A DNA stretch of 64,000 nt from Geothermobacter hydrogeniphilus (GCF_002093115.1 NZ_NAAD01000016.1:1-64000), one strand, 5' to 3'. Shown: positions 50,996 to 60,763, counted from the stretch's first letter. Notes: generated by a model from the sequence alone, not told the origin. Program-made: numbers and translations.

Positions 50996-51949
50996 ATGAA
51001 AGTTTTCCGCGTTTTCAACAGGTTATTATTCTTTTCAATACTGCTCGCGATGCTGCTGAGTGGTTGTCGGGAAGAGGGACCAGGGCGCTCGCCGGTGCTG
51101 TTGCGGGTTGACGGACGCGAGGTTACGCTGGCACGGTTCAATCGCTCCTTCGAGCGGACGCTGCCGGGAGAAGAGCAACTCAGCCCGGAACAGCGGCGGA
51201 CGTTGCGGCGCAGTTACCTGGGCCAGGTTGTCGATCGGGAGTTGGCGCTGGCCGAGGCCGACCGGCTGAATGTCGTGGTGACGCCGAGTGAGGTGGAACA
51301 GGCGCTGGAGGAAACGACCTCCGATTATACCCCGCAGGAGTTCGAGCGACTGCTGCGGGAACAGGACCTGAGCCGTGATGACTGGCGGCGCCGGCTGGCC
51401 GAAGGGATGCGCATCGAAAAGGTGATCGCGCTGGCGGCCTATTCCGGGGTGCGGGTGTCGGAAAGCGAGGTCGCCGCTTATTATAAAAAACATCGCGACC
51501 AGTTCAAGCGCCCGCAACAGGTTCGGGCGCGGCAACTGGTGGTTGCCGAGCGGGAAACGGGTGAACGGTTGCTCGGTCGGTTGCGCCAGGGTGAGGATTT
51601 TGCCGACCTGGCGCGTCGCTATTCCCTCTCCCCGGATGGTGAACAGGGTGGGGATTTGGGCTGGTTCGCCCGCGGACAGATGCCGCCGGAATTCGATGCC
51701 GTGGTTTTCAAGCTGGCGGTCGGCCGTATCAGCGACCTGGTCAAGAGCCCCTACGGCTATCATCTCTTCCTGGTTGAGGAGCGGCGTCCGGCGAAGAAGC
51801 TCAAGCTCGAAGAAGCGGCTCCGGAGATCCGCAAAGAGTTGCAGCGCGAGGCGGAGCAACGGGCCTACCAGGCCTGGCTCGTCAATCTGCGCAAGCGGGC
51901 CGAGATCGAAGTCAACCTGGATTTGCTGAATGAAACTGACGGCGACTGA
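50996..51949 (+). CDS. PrsA-like parvulin peptidyl-prolyl isomerase lipoprotein
   Basis: The 317-residue protein starts at ATG 50996 with a lipoprotein signal (MKVFRVFNRLLFFSILLAML then LSGC). It has an N-terminal SurA/PrsA-like helical chaperone domain, a parvulin domain (about residues 165-255, QVRARQLVVAERETGERLL, GGDLGWFARGQMPPEFDAVVFKL, KSPYGYHLFLVEERRP) and a helical end. It probably folds outer-membrane or periplasmic proteins. It begins 23 bases after mfd and precedes a SurA-like gene. Confidence 0.88.
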   Translation: MKVFRVFNRLLFFSILLAMLLSGCREEGPGRSPVLLRVDGREVTLARFNRSFERTLPGEEQLSPEQRRTLRRSYLGQVVDRELALAEADRLNVVVTPSEVEQALEETTSDYTPQEFERLLREQDLSRDDWRRRLAEGMRIEKVIALAAYSGVRVSESEVAAYYKKHRDQFKRPQQVRARQLVVAERETGERLLGRLRQGEDFADLARRYSLSPDGEQGGDLGWFARGQMPPEFDAVVFKLAVGRISDLVKSPYGYHLFLVEERRPAKKLKLEEAAPEIRKELQREAEQRAYQAWLVNLRKRAEIEVNLDLLNETDGD

Positions 51950-52016
51950 CGGGATACCGCCCGCGCCGCCGGCAGGTCCCGCGCATTGAACCCGAACCCG
52001 AATTGATGAAAGCGCC

Positions 52017-52976
52017 ATGCGGACCCTGAAAAGAACCCTGCCGATTTTTCTGTTGCTGTTGCTGGTTGCCGGAACGGTTCATGCCGAACTGGTCAGCAAG
52101 ATCGCCGCGATCGTCAACGATGACATCATCACCACCCACCAGCTTGATCTCAAGTTGGCGGAATATTTCGCCAACGAGGCCAGGGGGCGCAAGATCCCGC
52201 CGCAACAGATTGCGGCATTGCGGGAAAAGTTGCTCGACCGGATGATTGATCAGGTTCTGGTCAAGCAGCAGATCAAGTCCCTCGGGCTGACCGTCAGTGA
52301 CGCCGAGATTGATCAGGCCATTGCTGACGTGCAGCGGAAGAACAAGCTCACCAGGGAGCAACTGAGCAAGGCCCTGGAAGCCCAGGGAATGAGTTACGAT
52401 GCCTATCGGGAAAAGCTGCGCGCCCAGCTGTTGCAATACAAGCTGATCGGCCGCCAGGTGCAGAGCAAGATCGATGTCACCGACACCGATATCCGCCTCT
52501 ATTTCCGTTCCCATATCGATGATTATCGAGAGCCCCCCTTCGTCAAGCTCGCCAACCTGCTGTTTCCCCTGCCGCAGCATGCTGATGATGCGCAGATCGC
52601 CGAGGTTCGTCAACGTGCCGCTCAGGCGCTGGCCAGGCTGCGCGCGGGTGAAGATTTTTCCGTCCTGCTGAAGGAGCTTGAAGCGTCCGGACAGGCCCAG
52701 GGAGGGGAGATGGGCCGGTTCAAGGAAGGCGAGCTTTCCGGTGCCATCCGCGAAGCCCTCGCGGGGCTGAAAACCGGCGATTACAGTTCCCCGGTGCAGA
52801 CTCTGGCGGGGTTCCTGATCTTCAAGGTTGTCGATCGCACCCCCGGTCATATCCGCAATTTTGACCAGGTCAAGGCAGAGATCAAGCAGAAGCTGGTCGA
52901 TGAGGACCGGGAGCGCCAGTTCAAAAAATGGACGACAACCCTGAAGAAGGATTCCTACATCGATATCAGAATATAA
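52017..52976 (+). CDS. surA: SurA-like periplasmic chaperone/isomerase
   Basis: SurA escorts outer-membrane proteins across the periplasm. The 319-residue protein has a signal peptide ending VHA (about residue 23), the SurA N-terminal domain (VSKIAAIVNDDIITTHQLDLKL, LLDRMIDQVLVKQQIKSLGL) and a single parvulin-like domain (about 170-275, LLKELEASGQAQGGEMGRFKEGELSGAIREAL). It is shorter than E. coli SurA, which has two such domains. The surA-pdxA order is as in Enterobacteria. A heptamer repeat lies right after its stop. Confidence 0.87.
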   Translation: MRTLKRTLPIFLLLLLVAGTVHAELVSKIAAIVNDDIITTHQLDLKLAEYFANEARGRKIPPQQIAALREKLLDRMIDQVLVKQQIKSLGLTVSDAEIDQAIADVQRKNKLTREQLSKALEAQGMSYDAYREKLRAQLLQYKLIGRQVQSKIDVTDTDIRLYFRSHIDDYREPPFVKLANLLFPLPQHADDAQIAEVRQRAAQALARLRAGEDFSVLLKELEASGQAQGGEMGRFKEGELSGAIREALAGLKTGDYSSPVQTLAGFLIFKVVDRTPGHIRNFDQVKAEIKQKLVDEDRERQFKKWTTTLKKDSYIDIRI

Positions 52977-52983
52977 TCTTCGA

Positions 52984-53039
52984 GGCTCAAGGCTCAAGGC
53001 TCAAGGCTCAAGGCTCAAGGCTCAAGGCTCAAGGCTCAA
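52984..53039. repeat. Eight exact GGCTCAA heptamers
   Basis: Eight perfect head-to-tail copies of the 7-bp unit GGCTCAA lie between surA and pdxA. The unit is close to the AAGGCTN repeats at 1616 and, inverted, at 54303. Confidence 0.95.
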
Positions 53040-53143
53040 AAGGCGGAAGGGATCGCGGCAATCCTTTCTGCCTTTTTCTGTTTTGCTTGCCCGTTGTGGT
53101 CCCGCTCGGCTATAGTCATTGCTTACCATTTTGGATTTCATTT

Positions 53144-54142
53144 ATGGATAAACCGCTGATTATGACCATGGGCGACCCGACCGGGGTCGGTCCGGAGCTG
53201 CTCGTCAAGGCCCTGCTGGAGGGGGAGCTGGAGAACCGTGCCCGGCCGCTGCAGGTGGTCGGTGATGTCGGTGTGCTGCGACGCGCGGCGCGCGTTTTCG
53301 CTGCCGAGGTTCGGGCCGAGCCGGAGACTGGTGGACTGCAGCGACTGCTTATCGGCGGGCGTTCGCTGGTGGTCCGGCCGGTCTCCAGCCTGCCGGCGGA
53401 CAGTCTGGTCTACGGTCGGCCGGACGCGACCGCCGGGCGGGCCATGGCCGCCTATGTCGAGGCTGCAGCGCAGGCCTGCCTCACCGGAGAAGCCGCCGGC
53501 ATGGTCACCTGTCCGATCAACAAGGCGGCGATCAATGCCGCCGGCATTCGCTTTCCCGGTCACACCGAGCTGCTGGCCGAGCGCTGTGGGGTGGAAAAGG
53601 TGGTGATGATGCTGGCCGGCACGCGGCTGCGGGTCTGCCTGGTGACCACCCATCTCGCCTATCGTGATGTCCCCGGGGTGCTTTCCGGCGCTGAGATTCT
53701 GGCCACCATCCGCATCGTCGATCATGCTTTCCGCGAACAGTTCGGTCTCAAGACGCCGCGCCTGGCGGTGGCGGCGCTCAACCCGCACGCCGGGGAGGAA
53801 GGACTGTTCGGTGACGAGGAAGAGCGGCTGATCCTCCCGGCCATCGTGCAGGCGCGCGACCGGGGAATCGATGTGCGGGGCCCCTTCCCGTCCGACACCC
53901 TGTTTCACTTCGCCGCCCGCGGCGACTACGACGCGGTGATCTGCATGTACCACGACCAGGGACTGATCCCCCTGAAGCTGCTGCACTTCGACGATGCCGT
54001 CAATGTCACCCTCGGACTGCCGATTGTCCGCACCTCGGTTGACCACGGCACCGCCTACGACATCGCCGGCACTGGAACGGCGAGCACCGCCAGCCTGGCG
54101 GCGGCGATCGGCATGGCGGAGCAGATGAGCAACAATCTTTAG
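53144..54142 (+). CDS. pdxA: 4-hydroxythreonine-4-phosphate dehydrogenase
   Basis: PdxA oxidises 4-phosphohydroxy-L-threonine in pyridoxal phosphate synthesis. ATG 53144 gives 332 residues starting [20 protein letters not shown]; the open frame further upstream runs through the heptamer repeat and is not protein. Motifs are [53 protein letters not shown] and [25 protein letters not shown] with the metal-binding His residues. It follows surA. Confidence 0.96.
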   Translation: MDKPLIMTMGDPTGVGPELLVKALLEGELENRARPLQVVGDVGVLRRAARVFAAEVRAEPETGGLQRLLIGGRSLVVRPVSSLPADSLVYGRPDATAGRAMAAYVEAAAQACLTGEAAGMVTCPINKAAINAAGIRFPGHTELLAERCGVEKVVMMLAGTRLRVCLVTTHLAYRDVPGVLSGAEILATIRIVDHAFREQFGLKTPRLAVAALNPHAGEEGLFGDEEERLILPAIVQARDRGIDVRGPFPSDTLFHFAARGDYDAVICMYHDQGLIPLKLLHFDDAVNVTLGLPIVRTSVDHGTAYDIAGTGTASTASLAAAIGMAEQMSNNL

Positions 54143-54145
54143 CCA

Positions 54146-54260
54146 CCAAGACACCAAGTACGCCAAGAAAGGCAAAGGCGTTTAGGGTTGCAAAAACTGC
54201 CCCTGGCGGAGAGCTAAACAGCCTGTGAGATTTGATTTCTTGGTGTCCTTGGCGTCTTGA
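54146..54260. repeat. Second inverted repeat of the CCAAGACGCCAAG type
   Basis: The left arm CCAAGACACCAAGTACGCCA (from 54146) pairs with a right arm of the TTCTTGGTGTCCTTGGCGTC type (to 54260) about 66 bases later. It is a more divergent relative of the element at 47389, also followed by GAGCGGGTGGCC. Downstream, 54303-54328 holds the heptamer family in inverse orientation. Confidence 0.65.
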
Positions 54261-54336
54261 GTGAGGATTACGAGCGGGTGGCCAATCGAAGTTCATGCCT
54301 TTAACCTTGGGCCTCAAGCCTAGAGCCTGATTTTTT

Positions 54337-57186
54337 ATGACCGACAAAATCATCATCAAAGGTGCCTGCGAGCACAACCTGAAACATATCGACGTCGAGA
54401 TTCCGCGTGACAAGCTGGTGGTGATCACCGGCGTCTCCGGCTCGGGGAAATCGACCCTCGCCTTCGACACCATCTATGCCGAGGGGCAGCGGCGCTATGT
54501 GGAATCCCTTTCGGCCTACGCCCGCCAGTTCCTCGAACAGATGGACAAGCCGGATGTCGAGAGCATCGAGGGTCTCTCCCCGGCGATCTCCATCGAGCAG
54601 AAGACCACCAGCCGCAATCCCCGCTCCACGGTCGGCACGGTGACCGAAATCTACGACTACCTGCGGTTGCTGTATGCCCGCATCGGCCGGGTCTACTGTT
54701 TCAAGTGCGGCCGGGAAATCGCTTCGCAGACGGTTCAGCAGATGGTGGATAAGGTGCTGGAGCTGCCGGAAAAGAGCAAGGTGATCCTGCTGGCGCCGAT
54801 CGTGCGCGGACGCAAGGGTGAATATCGCAAGGAGCTGAGGCAGCTGCAGGCCGACGGCTTCGTCCGGGTTCGCGTTGACGGCGAGCAGTATGAACTGGGG
54901 GAGGAGATCCCGCTCGACAAGAACAGGAAGCACACCATCGAGGTGATTGTCGATCGGCTGGTGGTCAAGGAGGGCATCCGCACCCGGCTCGCCGATTCGC
55001 TGGAAACCGCCCTGCGCCTGGCCGACGGTACGGTGCGGGTCGAAGTGGTCGGCGGTGAAAGCGCTCTCTGGTCGGAACAGCACGCCTGTGTTGAGTGCGG
55101 TGTTTCCTACCCGGAGATCACTCCGCGGATGTTCTCCTTCAACAATCCCTACGGGGCCTGCCCCGACTGTTCCGGTCTCGGTACGCGAATGTACTTCGAC
55201 CCGGAGCTGGTGGTTCCCGACGCGACCCTCTCGCTGCGCGAGGGGGCGGTGGCACCCTGGGAGAGCCGCACCGGGGTCTATTACCAGAACATTCTCGAAT
55301 CGCTGGCGGACCATTATGATTTCAGCATTCGCACCCCGTTCCGCGAACTTCCGGAGCCGGTACGGCAGGTTGTCCTGCAGGGCTCCGGGGAGGAGAAGAT
55401 CCGCTTTTTCTGGGACCAGGGACAACGGCGGCACTTTTACCAGAAGGCCTTCGAAGGGGTGATTCCCAACCTGGAGCGGCGCTACCGGGAGACCGATTCC
55501 GACACGGTGCGGGAACAGCTTGAACAGTACATGAATGTCATGCCCTGCCCGACCTGCAACGGCGCCAGGCTGAAGCTGGAGATGCTCAACGTGCGCATCG
55601 GCGATCGCAATATCCAGCAGGTCTGTGCCCTTTCCATCGGCGAGGCGGAAACCTTCTTCGCCGAACTCGAACTGACCTCGAGGGAACAACAGATCGCCCG
55701 GCGGATTCTCAAAGAGATTCGAGAGCGGCTTTCTTTTCTGACTCATGTCGGTCTTGATTACCTCTCCCTTGACCGGACATCGGGGACCCTCTCCGGCGGC
55801 GAGGGGCAGCGCATCCGTCTCGCCACCCAGGTCGGCTCCAGCCTGGTGGGGGTGCTCTATATTCTCGATGAGCCCTCCATCGGTTTGCACCAGCGCGACA
55901 ACCGGCGTCTGCTGGAGACTCTCAAGCGGTTGCGTGATATCGGCAACACGGTGCTGGTGGTCGAACACGACGAGGAAACGATCCTCGAAGCGGATCATGT
56001 CATTGACATGGGACCGGCGGCCGGGGTGCATGGCGGCGAGGTCGTCGCCCAGGGCACTCCCCGGCAGATCCTCGACAATGCGGTGTCGCTGACCGGTCGC
56101 TACCTGAGCGGCGAACTGCAGATTCCCATGCCCGCCTCCCGTCGTCGGCCGGAGCGTTGGATCGAGATCCGCGGCGCTCGGGAGAACAACCTGAAGAATC
56201 TTGACGTGCGCGTCCCGCTCGGGGTGATGACCTGCGTCACCGGGGTGTCCGGTTCGGGTAAATCGACCCTGACCATCGATACCCTCTACCGCATGCTCGC
56301 GTCACACCTCAATGGTTCCCGGCAACGGGCCGGGTGTTGTGACGCCATTCTCGGCCTCGAACAGCTCGACAAGGTGATCGATATCGACCAGTCGCCGATC
56401 GGGCGGACGCCGCGTTCCAATCCGGCCACCTACACCGGAGTGTTCACCGATATCCGGCAGTTGTTCGCCGAGTTGACCGAGGCGAGGGTGCGCGGCTACA
56501 AACCGGGGAGATTTTCCTTCAATGTCAGGGGGGGACGCTGTGAGGCCTGCCAGGGCGACGGTATCCTCAAGATCGAGATGCACTTTCTGCCCGATGTCTT
56601 CGTTACCTGCGACACCTGCGACGGGGCGCGTTTCAATCGCGAGACCCTGGAAGTGAAATACAAGGGGAAATCGATCGCCGAAGTCCTTGACATGACCGCC
56701 AACCAGGCGGCGAAATTTTTTGAGAACATCCCGAAAATAAAGAACAAGCTCGAAACCCTGCGGGATGTCGGTCTCGGCTACATCAAGCTCGGCCAGAGCG
56801 CCACCACGCTGTCCGGCGGAGAAGCGCAACGGGTCAAGCTGGCCAAAGAGCTCAGTAAACGCGCCACCGGCAGGACCATTTACATTCTTGACGAGCCGAC
56901 TACCGGGCTGCATTTTGCCGATATCGAAAAACTGCTGCAGGTGCTGCAGCGACTGGTCGAGACCGGCAACACGGTGGTGATTATCGAACACAATCTCGAT
57001 GTCATCAAGACCGCCGACTATCTGATCGATCTCGGTCCAGAGGGTGGCAGCCGCGGAGGTCGGCTGGTGGCAGTCGGTACGCCGGAAGAGGTTGTCCGGA
57101 TCCCGGAATCGTATACCGGGGTTTTCCTGCGTCCCTATCTTGATGCGGCCGACAGGAAGTGTGGCGCCGGCGCGACAGTTGGTTGA
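54337..57186 (+). CDS. uvrA: Excinuclease ABC subunit A
   Basis: UvrA is the damage-recognition ATPase of nucleotide excision repair. The 949-residue protein has two ABC domains: Walker [16 protein letters not shown] (about 28-42) and a second [16 protein letters not shown] (about 630-645). Signature [16 protein letters not shown] and [17 protein letters not shown] follow. Zinc fingers are [30 protein letters not shown] and [29 protein letters not shown]; both are intact. It follows the repeat-bearing gap after pdxA. Confidence 0.98.
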   Translation: MTDKIIIKGACEHNLKHIDVEIPRDKLVVITGVSGSGKSTLAFDTIYAEGQRRYVESLSAYARQFLEQMDKPDVESIEGLSPAISIEQKTTSRNPRSTVGTVTEIYDYLRLLYARIGRVYCFKCGREIASQTVQQMVDKVLELPEKSKVILLAPIVRGRKGEYRKELRQLQADGFVRVRVDGEQYELGEEIPLDKNRKHTIEVIVDRLVVKEGIRTRLADSLETALRLADGTVRVEVVGGESALWSEQHACVECGVSYPEITPRMFSFNNPYGACPDCSGLGTRMYFDPELVVPDATLSLREGAVAPWESRTGVYYQNILESLADHYDFSIRTPFRELPEPVRQVVLQGSGEEKIRFFWDQGQRRHFYQKAFEGVIPNLERRYRETDSDTVREQLEQYMNVMPCPTCNGARLKLEMLNVRIGDRNIQQVCALSIGEAETFFAELELTSREQQIARRILKEIRERLSFLTHVGLDYLSLDRTSGTLSGGEGQRIRLATQVGSSLVGVLYILDEPSIGLHQRDNRRLLETLKRLRDIGNTVLVVEHDEETILEADHVIDMGPAAGVHGGEVVAQGTPRQILDNAVSLTGRYLSGELQIPMPASRRRPERWIEIRGARENNLKNLDVRVPLGVMTCVTGVSGSGKSTLTIDTLYRMLASHLNGSRQRAGCCDAILGLEQLDKVIDIDQSPIGRTPRSNPATYTGVFTDIRQLFAELTEARVRGYKPGRFSFNVRGGRCEACQGDGILKIEMHFLPDVFVTCDTCDGARFNRETLEVKYKGKSIAEVLDMTANQAAKFFENIPKIKNKLETLRDVGLGYIKLGQSATTLSGGEAQRVKLAKELSKRATGRTIYILDEPTTGLHFADIEKLLQVLQRLVETGNTVVIIEHNLDVIKTADYLIDLGPEGGSRGGRLVAVGTPEEVVRIPESYTGVFLRPYLDAADRKCGAGATVG

Positions 57187-57380
57187 CACTCTGTGGTGAA
57201 AAGCCCACGGGATTTCACGGAGCGGTGGAAAGTGAAAAAGAGCTTATCCTTTGCCGGGTTAAGTCCGACAAGATAAGAGGCGCCCAATAGCGGGGCAACA
57301 AGCTGAAAAGACAAGTGGACTGAGGCGTGCGTCGGGCAGTGATTTTATTGCCGATAAAAAGAGTCGAGTTTCTTCTGTTG

Positions 57381-57396
57381 TGGCATGCGGGTTGCA
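57381..57396 (+). promoter_or_regulatory. Candidate sigma-54 promoter
   Basis: TGGCATGCGGGTTGCA matches the RpoN consensus TGGCAYR-N4-TTGCW exactly, with GG and GC at the right spacing. It lies 65 bases before the PEGA lipoprotein start. No activator site was identified. Confidence 0.6.
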
Positions 57397-57460
57397 ACGA
57401 CTGTAGGTTGACTGCACCCGCCACCAGCGCGACACCTCTTTGTCGACAGGAACGCAGGAT

Positions 57461-57865
57461 ATGAAAAAAATCATCGCTCTTCTGGTTCTGGCTCTTTTCC
57501 TCAGCGGCTGCGCCGCCAACCAGGCTGCCTTTATTTCCGAGCCCCCCGGCGCCCAGGTGATCGTCAATGGTGAAGTGATCGGCACCACGCCCTGTAAACT
57601 TGAGTACCGCTGTGATTCCGGAACCGACTATGAAGTGGTGATTCAAAAGGATGGCTACGAGCCGGTCCGACATACGTTCAAATCCGACGAGATTGATCGT
57701 GGCGAGCGTGCCAAGTGGGTGACCGCCAGCATCCTCCTGCCGCTTGGCAGCCCGTTGCTGATCGGTGCCCTATTCACCAAGAAACTCAAGGACAGCTACG
57801 AATTCGTCCTCAAGCAGGAAACCCCCCAGGTGGCCCGGCAGGATCAGGAAAAGGTCGCTTTCTGA
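57461..57865 (+). CDS. PEGA-domain lipoprotein
   Basis: The 134-residue protein starts at ATG 57461 with a lipoprotein signal (KKIIALLVLALFLSGC, Cys17). A PEGA domain follows (about residues 25-75, AFISEPPGAQVIVNGEVIGTTPC and YEVVIQKDGYEPV), then a hydrophobic segment (SILLPLGSPLLIGALF). PEGA domains are small surface-type beta domains, often in lipoproteins of unknown binding function. It stands alone and is preceded by a sigma-54-type promoter. The function is not known. Confidence 0.82.
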   Translation: MKKIIALLVLALFLSGCAANQAAFISEPPGAQVIVNGEVIGTTPCKLEYRCDSGTDYEVVIQKDGYEPVRHTFKSDEIDRGERAKWVTASILLPLGSPLLIGALFTKKLKDSYEFVLKQETPQVARQDQEKVAF

Positions 57866-58210
57866 GTTTTCTTCCCTCTCCGCAGAACTTGAGGCAGACC
57901 CCCATGGGCCTGCCTTTTGTATTTTCAGAACCCGTGTGTCCCTTGCCGGCAGACAGCACAAGTCATGGGTCTGCCCGGGTTTCCCCAAAATCACCAGCAA
58001 ACCTGCGGGTGCGCTTCAGGTTTTTGAAAAGCACATTCAGACCAAGCACTTGCACTCTCCTTCCAACAGGGACTCACGGAGTCAGGTCTTTGTAAGACGG
58101 GCCTGGTGTGATGGTTGACAATCCTGTCCCGGTTGATAAACTGCACCCTCTGGCTCAAGATTGTTATTGTTTCCTGATTAAGGCGCGCTTAACTGTTGAG
58201 GAGGAGAATC
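57866..58210. repeat. Intergenic region with a dispersed repeat related to 60838-60999
   Basis: From about 57946 to 58086 the sequence aligns with the 60838-60999 element: AAAATCACCAGCAAACCTGCG against AAAATCACCGGCGAACCTATG, TTTTTGAAAAGCACA in both, and GCACTTGCACTC against GCACTTGCACCC. It ends in ACTCACGGAGTCAGG, a degraded form of the GATTCAGG terminal repeat; the left terminal repeat is not recognisable. No gene is seen. Confidence 0.75.
58115..58142 (+). promoter_or_regulatory. Rubrerythrin promoter
   Basis: TTGACA (58115-58120), 16-bp spacer, TAAACT (58137-58142), 69 bases upstream of the rubrerythrin start. No PerR or Fur palindrome is evident. Confidence 0.5.
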
Positions 58211-58720
58211 ATGGCTGATCTGAAAGGCACCAGAACCGAGCAGCATCTGCAGGAAGCATTTGCCGGCGAATCCCAGGCCAATCGCAAGTATCTGGCCTTT
58301 GCCAAGCAGGCTGAAATCGAGGGTCATGCCCATGTGGCCAAACTGTTCCGGGCTGCTGCCGCCGCGGAAACCGTTCACGCTCATGCCCATCTGCGGGTAC
58401 TCGGTGGCGTGGGTGATACAGTCACCAATCTCAAGGAGGCGGTCGCGGGCGAAACCTTCGAGTTTACCGATATGTATCCGGAGATGATCCGTGAAGCAAC
58501 CAATGCCGGGTTTGATTCGGCGCTGAAAAGTTTCTCCTACGCCAATACCGTGGAGAAAGTTCATGCTGAACTGTACCAGAAGGCTCTGGACAGCCTTGGC
58601 CGTAACGTTGAGATCGATTATTATGTCTGTCAGGTCTGCGGCAATACCATCGAGGGGGCCCCGGATGGCCCCTGTGAAGTGTGCGGCGCGGCGATTGCCG
58701 CGTTCAGAAAAATCGATTGA
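58211..58720 (+). CDS. Rubrerythrin
   Basis: Rubrerythrin is a non-haem di-iron protein that reduces peroxide in anaerobes, using electrons delivered through its rubredoxin-like centre. The 169-residue protein has a ferritin-like four-helix domain with the iron-binding Glu and His residues in EAFAGESQANRKYLAFAKQAE and AAAAETVHAHAHL. The C-terminal rubredoxin-like domain has CQVCGNTIEGAPDGPCEVCGA with two C-x2-C pairs. ATG 58211 follows GAGGAGGAG. A strong terminator closes this single-gene unit. It fits an anaerobic lifestyle. Confidence 0.96.
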   Translation: MADLKGTRTEQHLQEAFAGESQANRKYLAFAKQAEIEGHAHVAKLFRAAAAAETVHAHAHLRVLGGVGDTVTNLKEAVAGETFEFTDMYPEMIREATNAGFDSALKSFSYANTVEKVHAELYQKALDSLGRNVEIDYYVCQVCGNTIEGAPDGPCEVCGAAIAAFRKID

Positions 58721-58743
58721 GGCCTGTTGGAAAAGAGCTTAGC

Positions 58744-58771
58744 AAGCCGGGCCCGCAGGCCCGGCTTTTTT
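58744..58771 (+). terminator. Terminator after rubrerythrin
   Basis: A 10-bp stem AAGCCGGGCC/GGCCCGGCTT with a CGCA loop and a T-run. Confidence 0.93.
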
Positions 58772-58817
58772 ATTGCGGCCGGTTGCCGTTGCCCGGTCCG
58801 GCTGATGGGAGGTTGTT

Positions 58818-59147
58818 ATGGAAAAGTGTCCTGTTTGTAAAGAAGAGAGCAAGGGAAAATATTTCTGCAAAAACTGCAAGACCGTTTTTCGTTGCCCGAC
58901 ACAGGGCTGCGAATATGAAATCCGCAAACGCGACCTGGAGACCTGTCCCAAGTGCGGTCTTATTTTCGAAGACTATGTGGAACGCCGCAAGATGTATCGT
59001 ATGTGCCCGAAGTGCAAGAAAAAACAGGGCGTTTCCGATCCCCAGTGCCGCTATTGCCGCTACTGGTTCAACTGTCCGACCTGTGGTCACAAGGTGCCAT
59101 CGACCAGTATGCTGACCTGTCCGCGGTGCGCCACCAGTCTGCGCTGA
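58818..59147 (+). CDS. Small multi-zinc-ribbon protein
   Basis: The 109-residue protein contains 16 cysteines arranged as seven C-x2-C pairs plus one C-x4-C pair: Cys4/7, 17/20, 26/31, 43/46, 63/66, 77/80, 86/89 and 101/104. Eight pairs can bind four zinc ions. The intervening sequence is Lys/Arg-rich (KKKQ, RKRD). It looks like a nucleic-acid- or protein-binding zinc-ribbon scaffold; I do not recognise a named family. A terminator follows. Confidence 0.75.
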   Translation: MEKCPVCKEESKGKYFCKNCKTVFRCPTQGCEYEIRKRDLETCPKCGLIFEDYVERRKMYRMCPKCKKKQGVSDPQCRYCRYWFNCPTCGHKVPSTSMLTCPRCATSLR

Positions 59148-59174
59148 ATCGCTGGTTCCGATCCGTTTCCCGTG

Positions 59175-59202
59175 CGGCCCGCCCTTCCGGCGGGCCGTTT
59201 TT
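59175..59202 (+). terminator. Terminator after the zinc-ribbon gene
   Basis: A 9-bp stem CGGCCCGCC/GGCGGGCCG with a five-base loop and five T. Confidence 0.92.
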
Positions 59203-59323
59203 CTTGGACAGCCGCCGCCAAGCCTGATACTTTTCTGCTAAGCTACTGTTATCCCATAGTTATTGTCCTTCCTGTCAGCACCTCCAGTGGAATGTCGACC
59301 GCATTGCCGGGGGTGTCCATGAG

Positions 59324-60763
59324 GTGACCACAGTGCTTGACGCCCTTCTCTGGCTGCTGCTGACGGCGGTTTCGATGCTCACCGCCGGGCACGCTCTGCT
59401 CAACAAGCGCGATCCGCGGGCCGGGTTGATCTGGGTGCTGCTCTGCTTCTTTCTGCCCGGTATCGGCGTGGTTCTCTACTGGTTGCTCGGGGTCAACCGC
59501 ATCCGCACCCGCGCCCGGGATGTCCAGTCCCGCGGCGAAGAGCGTCCCTGGCCCGAACCGAGCATCAGCTACTGGCATCCCCGCTTCAGTTACGATCCGA
59601 TCTTCCTGCATGAGAACAACCATGCTCTGCTCGCCCTGGCCGACAGTGTCACCCGCCGGCCGTTGACCTCGGGCAACCGGGTGGTGCCGATGTTCAACGG
59701 CGAGCAGGCTTACCCCGCCATGCTGGAGGCGATCGCCGCCGCCGAGCGGGAAATCAACCTCGCTACCTATATCTTCGGTTCCGGGGCCACCGGCAAGAAA
59801 TTCATCGCTGCCCTGGAAGCCGCCGCCGCCCGTGGCGTGACCGTCAGGTTGCTGATCGACGCCCTCGGTGAACGCTACAGTTTCCCCCCTGTCCGGCGGC
59901 TGATCCGCGACCGGAGAATCAGGGTATTGCGTTTCCTGCCGCCCTCCCTGTTCGGGCGCGGCATCCATTTCAACCTGCGAAATCACCGTAAGCTGCTGAT
60001 CATTGACAGCCATGTCGGTTTCACCGGCGGGATGAATATTGCCGACCGGCACCTGGCCGCCGATGTCAAGAATCCCCGCGCCACCGCCGATGTCCATTTT
60101 CGTATCGAGGGGCCGGTGGTCGGCCAGCTGCAGGAGGCCTTCTGGGAAGACTGGTCGTTCGCCAGCGGCGAGAAGTTTCGGAATCCCGAATACCCGCCGC
60201 CGGTGGAGCGGGGGGCGGCCTTCTGCCGTGGTATCAGCGCTGGTCCCAACGAGGATTACGACAAACTGCGCTGGATTTTGATCGGTGCCTTCAACAGTGC
60301 CCGCCACCGGATCCGCATCATGACCCCCTACTTCATCCCCGAACGGTCGTTGATCGCCGCCATCAATGCAGCCGCCCTGCGCGGTGTCGATGTCGAGCTC
60401 ATCCTGCCGGTGAAGAACAATCTGCCCTATGTCGCCTGGGCGGCGCGGGCCTATTTCTGGGAGCTGTTGCGGCATGGCACCCGCATCTACTATCAGCCGC
60501 CGCCCTTCGCCCACAGCAAGCTGCTGCTGGTCGACGACCACTACAGCCTGGTCGGATCGGCCAACCTCGACCCGCGCAGCCTGCGTCTCAATTTTGAGTT
60601 CAACCTTGAAGTCTTCGACCGCACCCTGTGCGATCAGCTCAGTGAACATTTCGACGCCATCCGTGTCAGATCCCAGCAGATCACCCTCGCCGAAATCGAT
60701 CAGCGCCCGCTGACCATCAAGCTGGCCGACTCCTTCTGCAAGCTGTTTTCGCCGTATTTGTAA
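59324..60763 (+). CDS. cls: Cardiolipin synthase
   Basis: Cardiolipin synthase joins phospholipids to make cardiolipin in the inner membrane. The 479-residue protein has two N-terminal membrane helices (about residues 5-22 and 34-56). Two phospholipase-D motifs follow, HRKLLIIDSHVGFTGGMN (about 222-239) and HSKLLLVDDHYSLVGSANLD, and a conserved HFN before the first. All HKD residues are present. The start is GTG 59324; GTG 59333 is also possible. It is a single-gene unit. Confidence 0.94.
   Translation: MTTVLDALLWLLLTAVSMLTAGHALLNKRDPRAGLIWVLLCFFLPGIGVVLYWLLGVNRIRTRARDVQSRGEERPWPEPSISYWHPRFSYDPIFLHENNHALLALADSVTRRPLTSGNRVVPMFNGEQAYPAMLEAIAAAEREINLATYIFGSGATGKKFIAALEAAAARGVTVRLLIDALGERYSFPPVRRLIRDRRIRVLRFLPPSLFGRGIHFNLRNHRKLLIIDSHVGFTGGMNIADRHLAADVKNPRATADVHFRIEGPVVGQLQEAFWEDWSFASGEKFRNPEYPPPVERGAAFCRGISAGPNEDYDKLRWILIGAFNSARHRIRIMTPYFIPERSLIAAINAAALRGVDVELILPVKNNLPYVAWAARAYFWELLRHGTRIYYQPPPFAHSKLLLVDDHYSLVGSANLDPRSLRLNFEFNLEVFDRTLCDQLSEHFDAIRVRSQQITLAEIDQRPLTIKLADSFCKLFSPYL

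Noticed and set aside
52928-53143. N-terminal extension of PdxA through the heptamer tract
   Set aside because: The added residues translate the GGCTCAA repeat and the surA tail; ATG 53144 starts the normal PdxA sequence.
54301-56031. A 576-codon open frame antisense to uvrA
   Set aside because: Complement of uvrA codons; sequence is low-complexity and domain-free.
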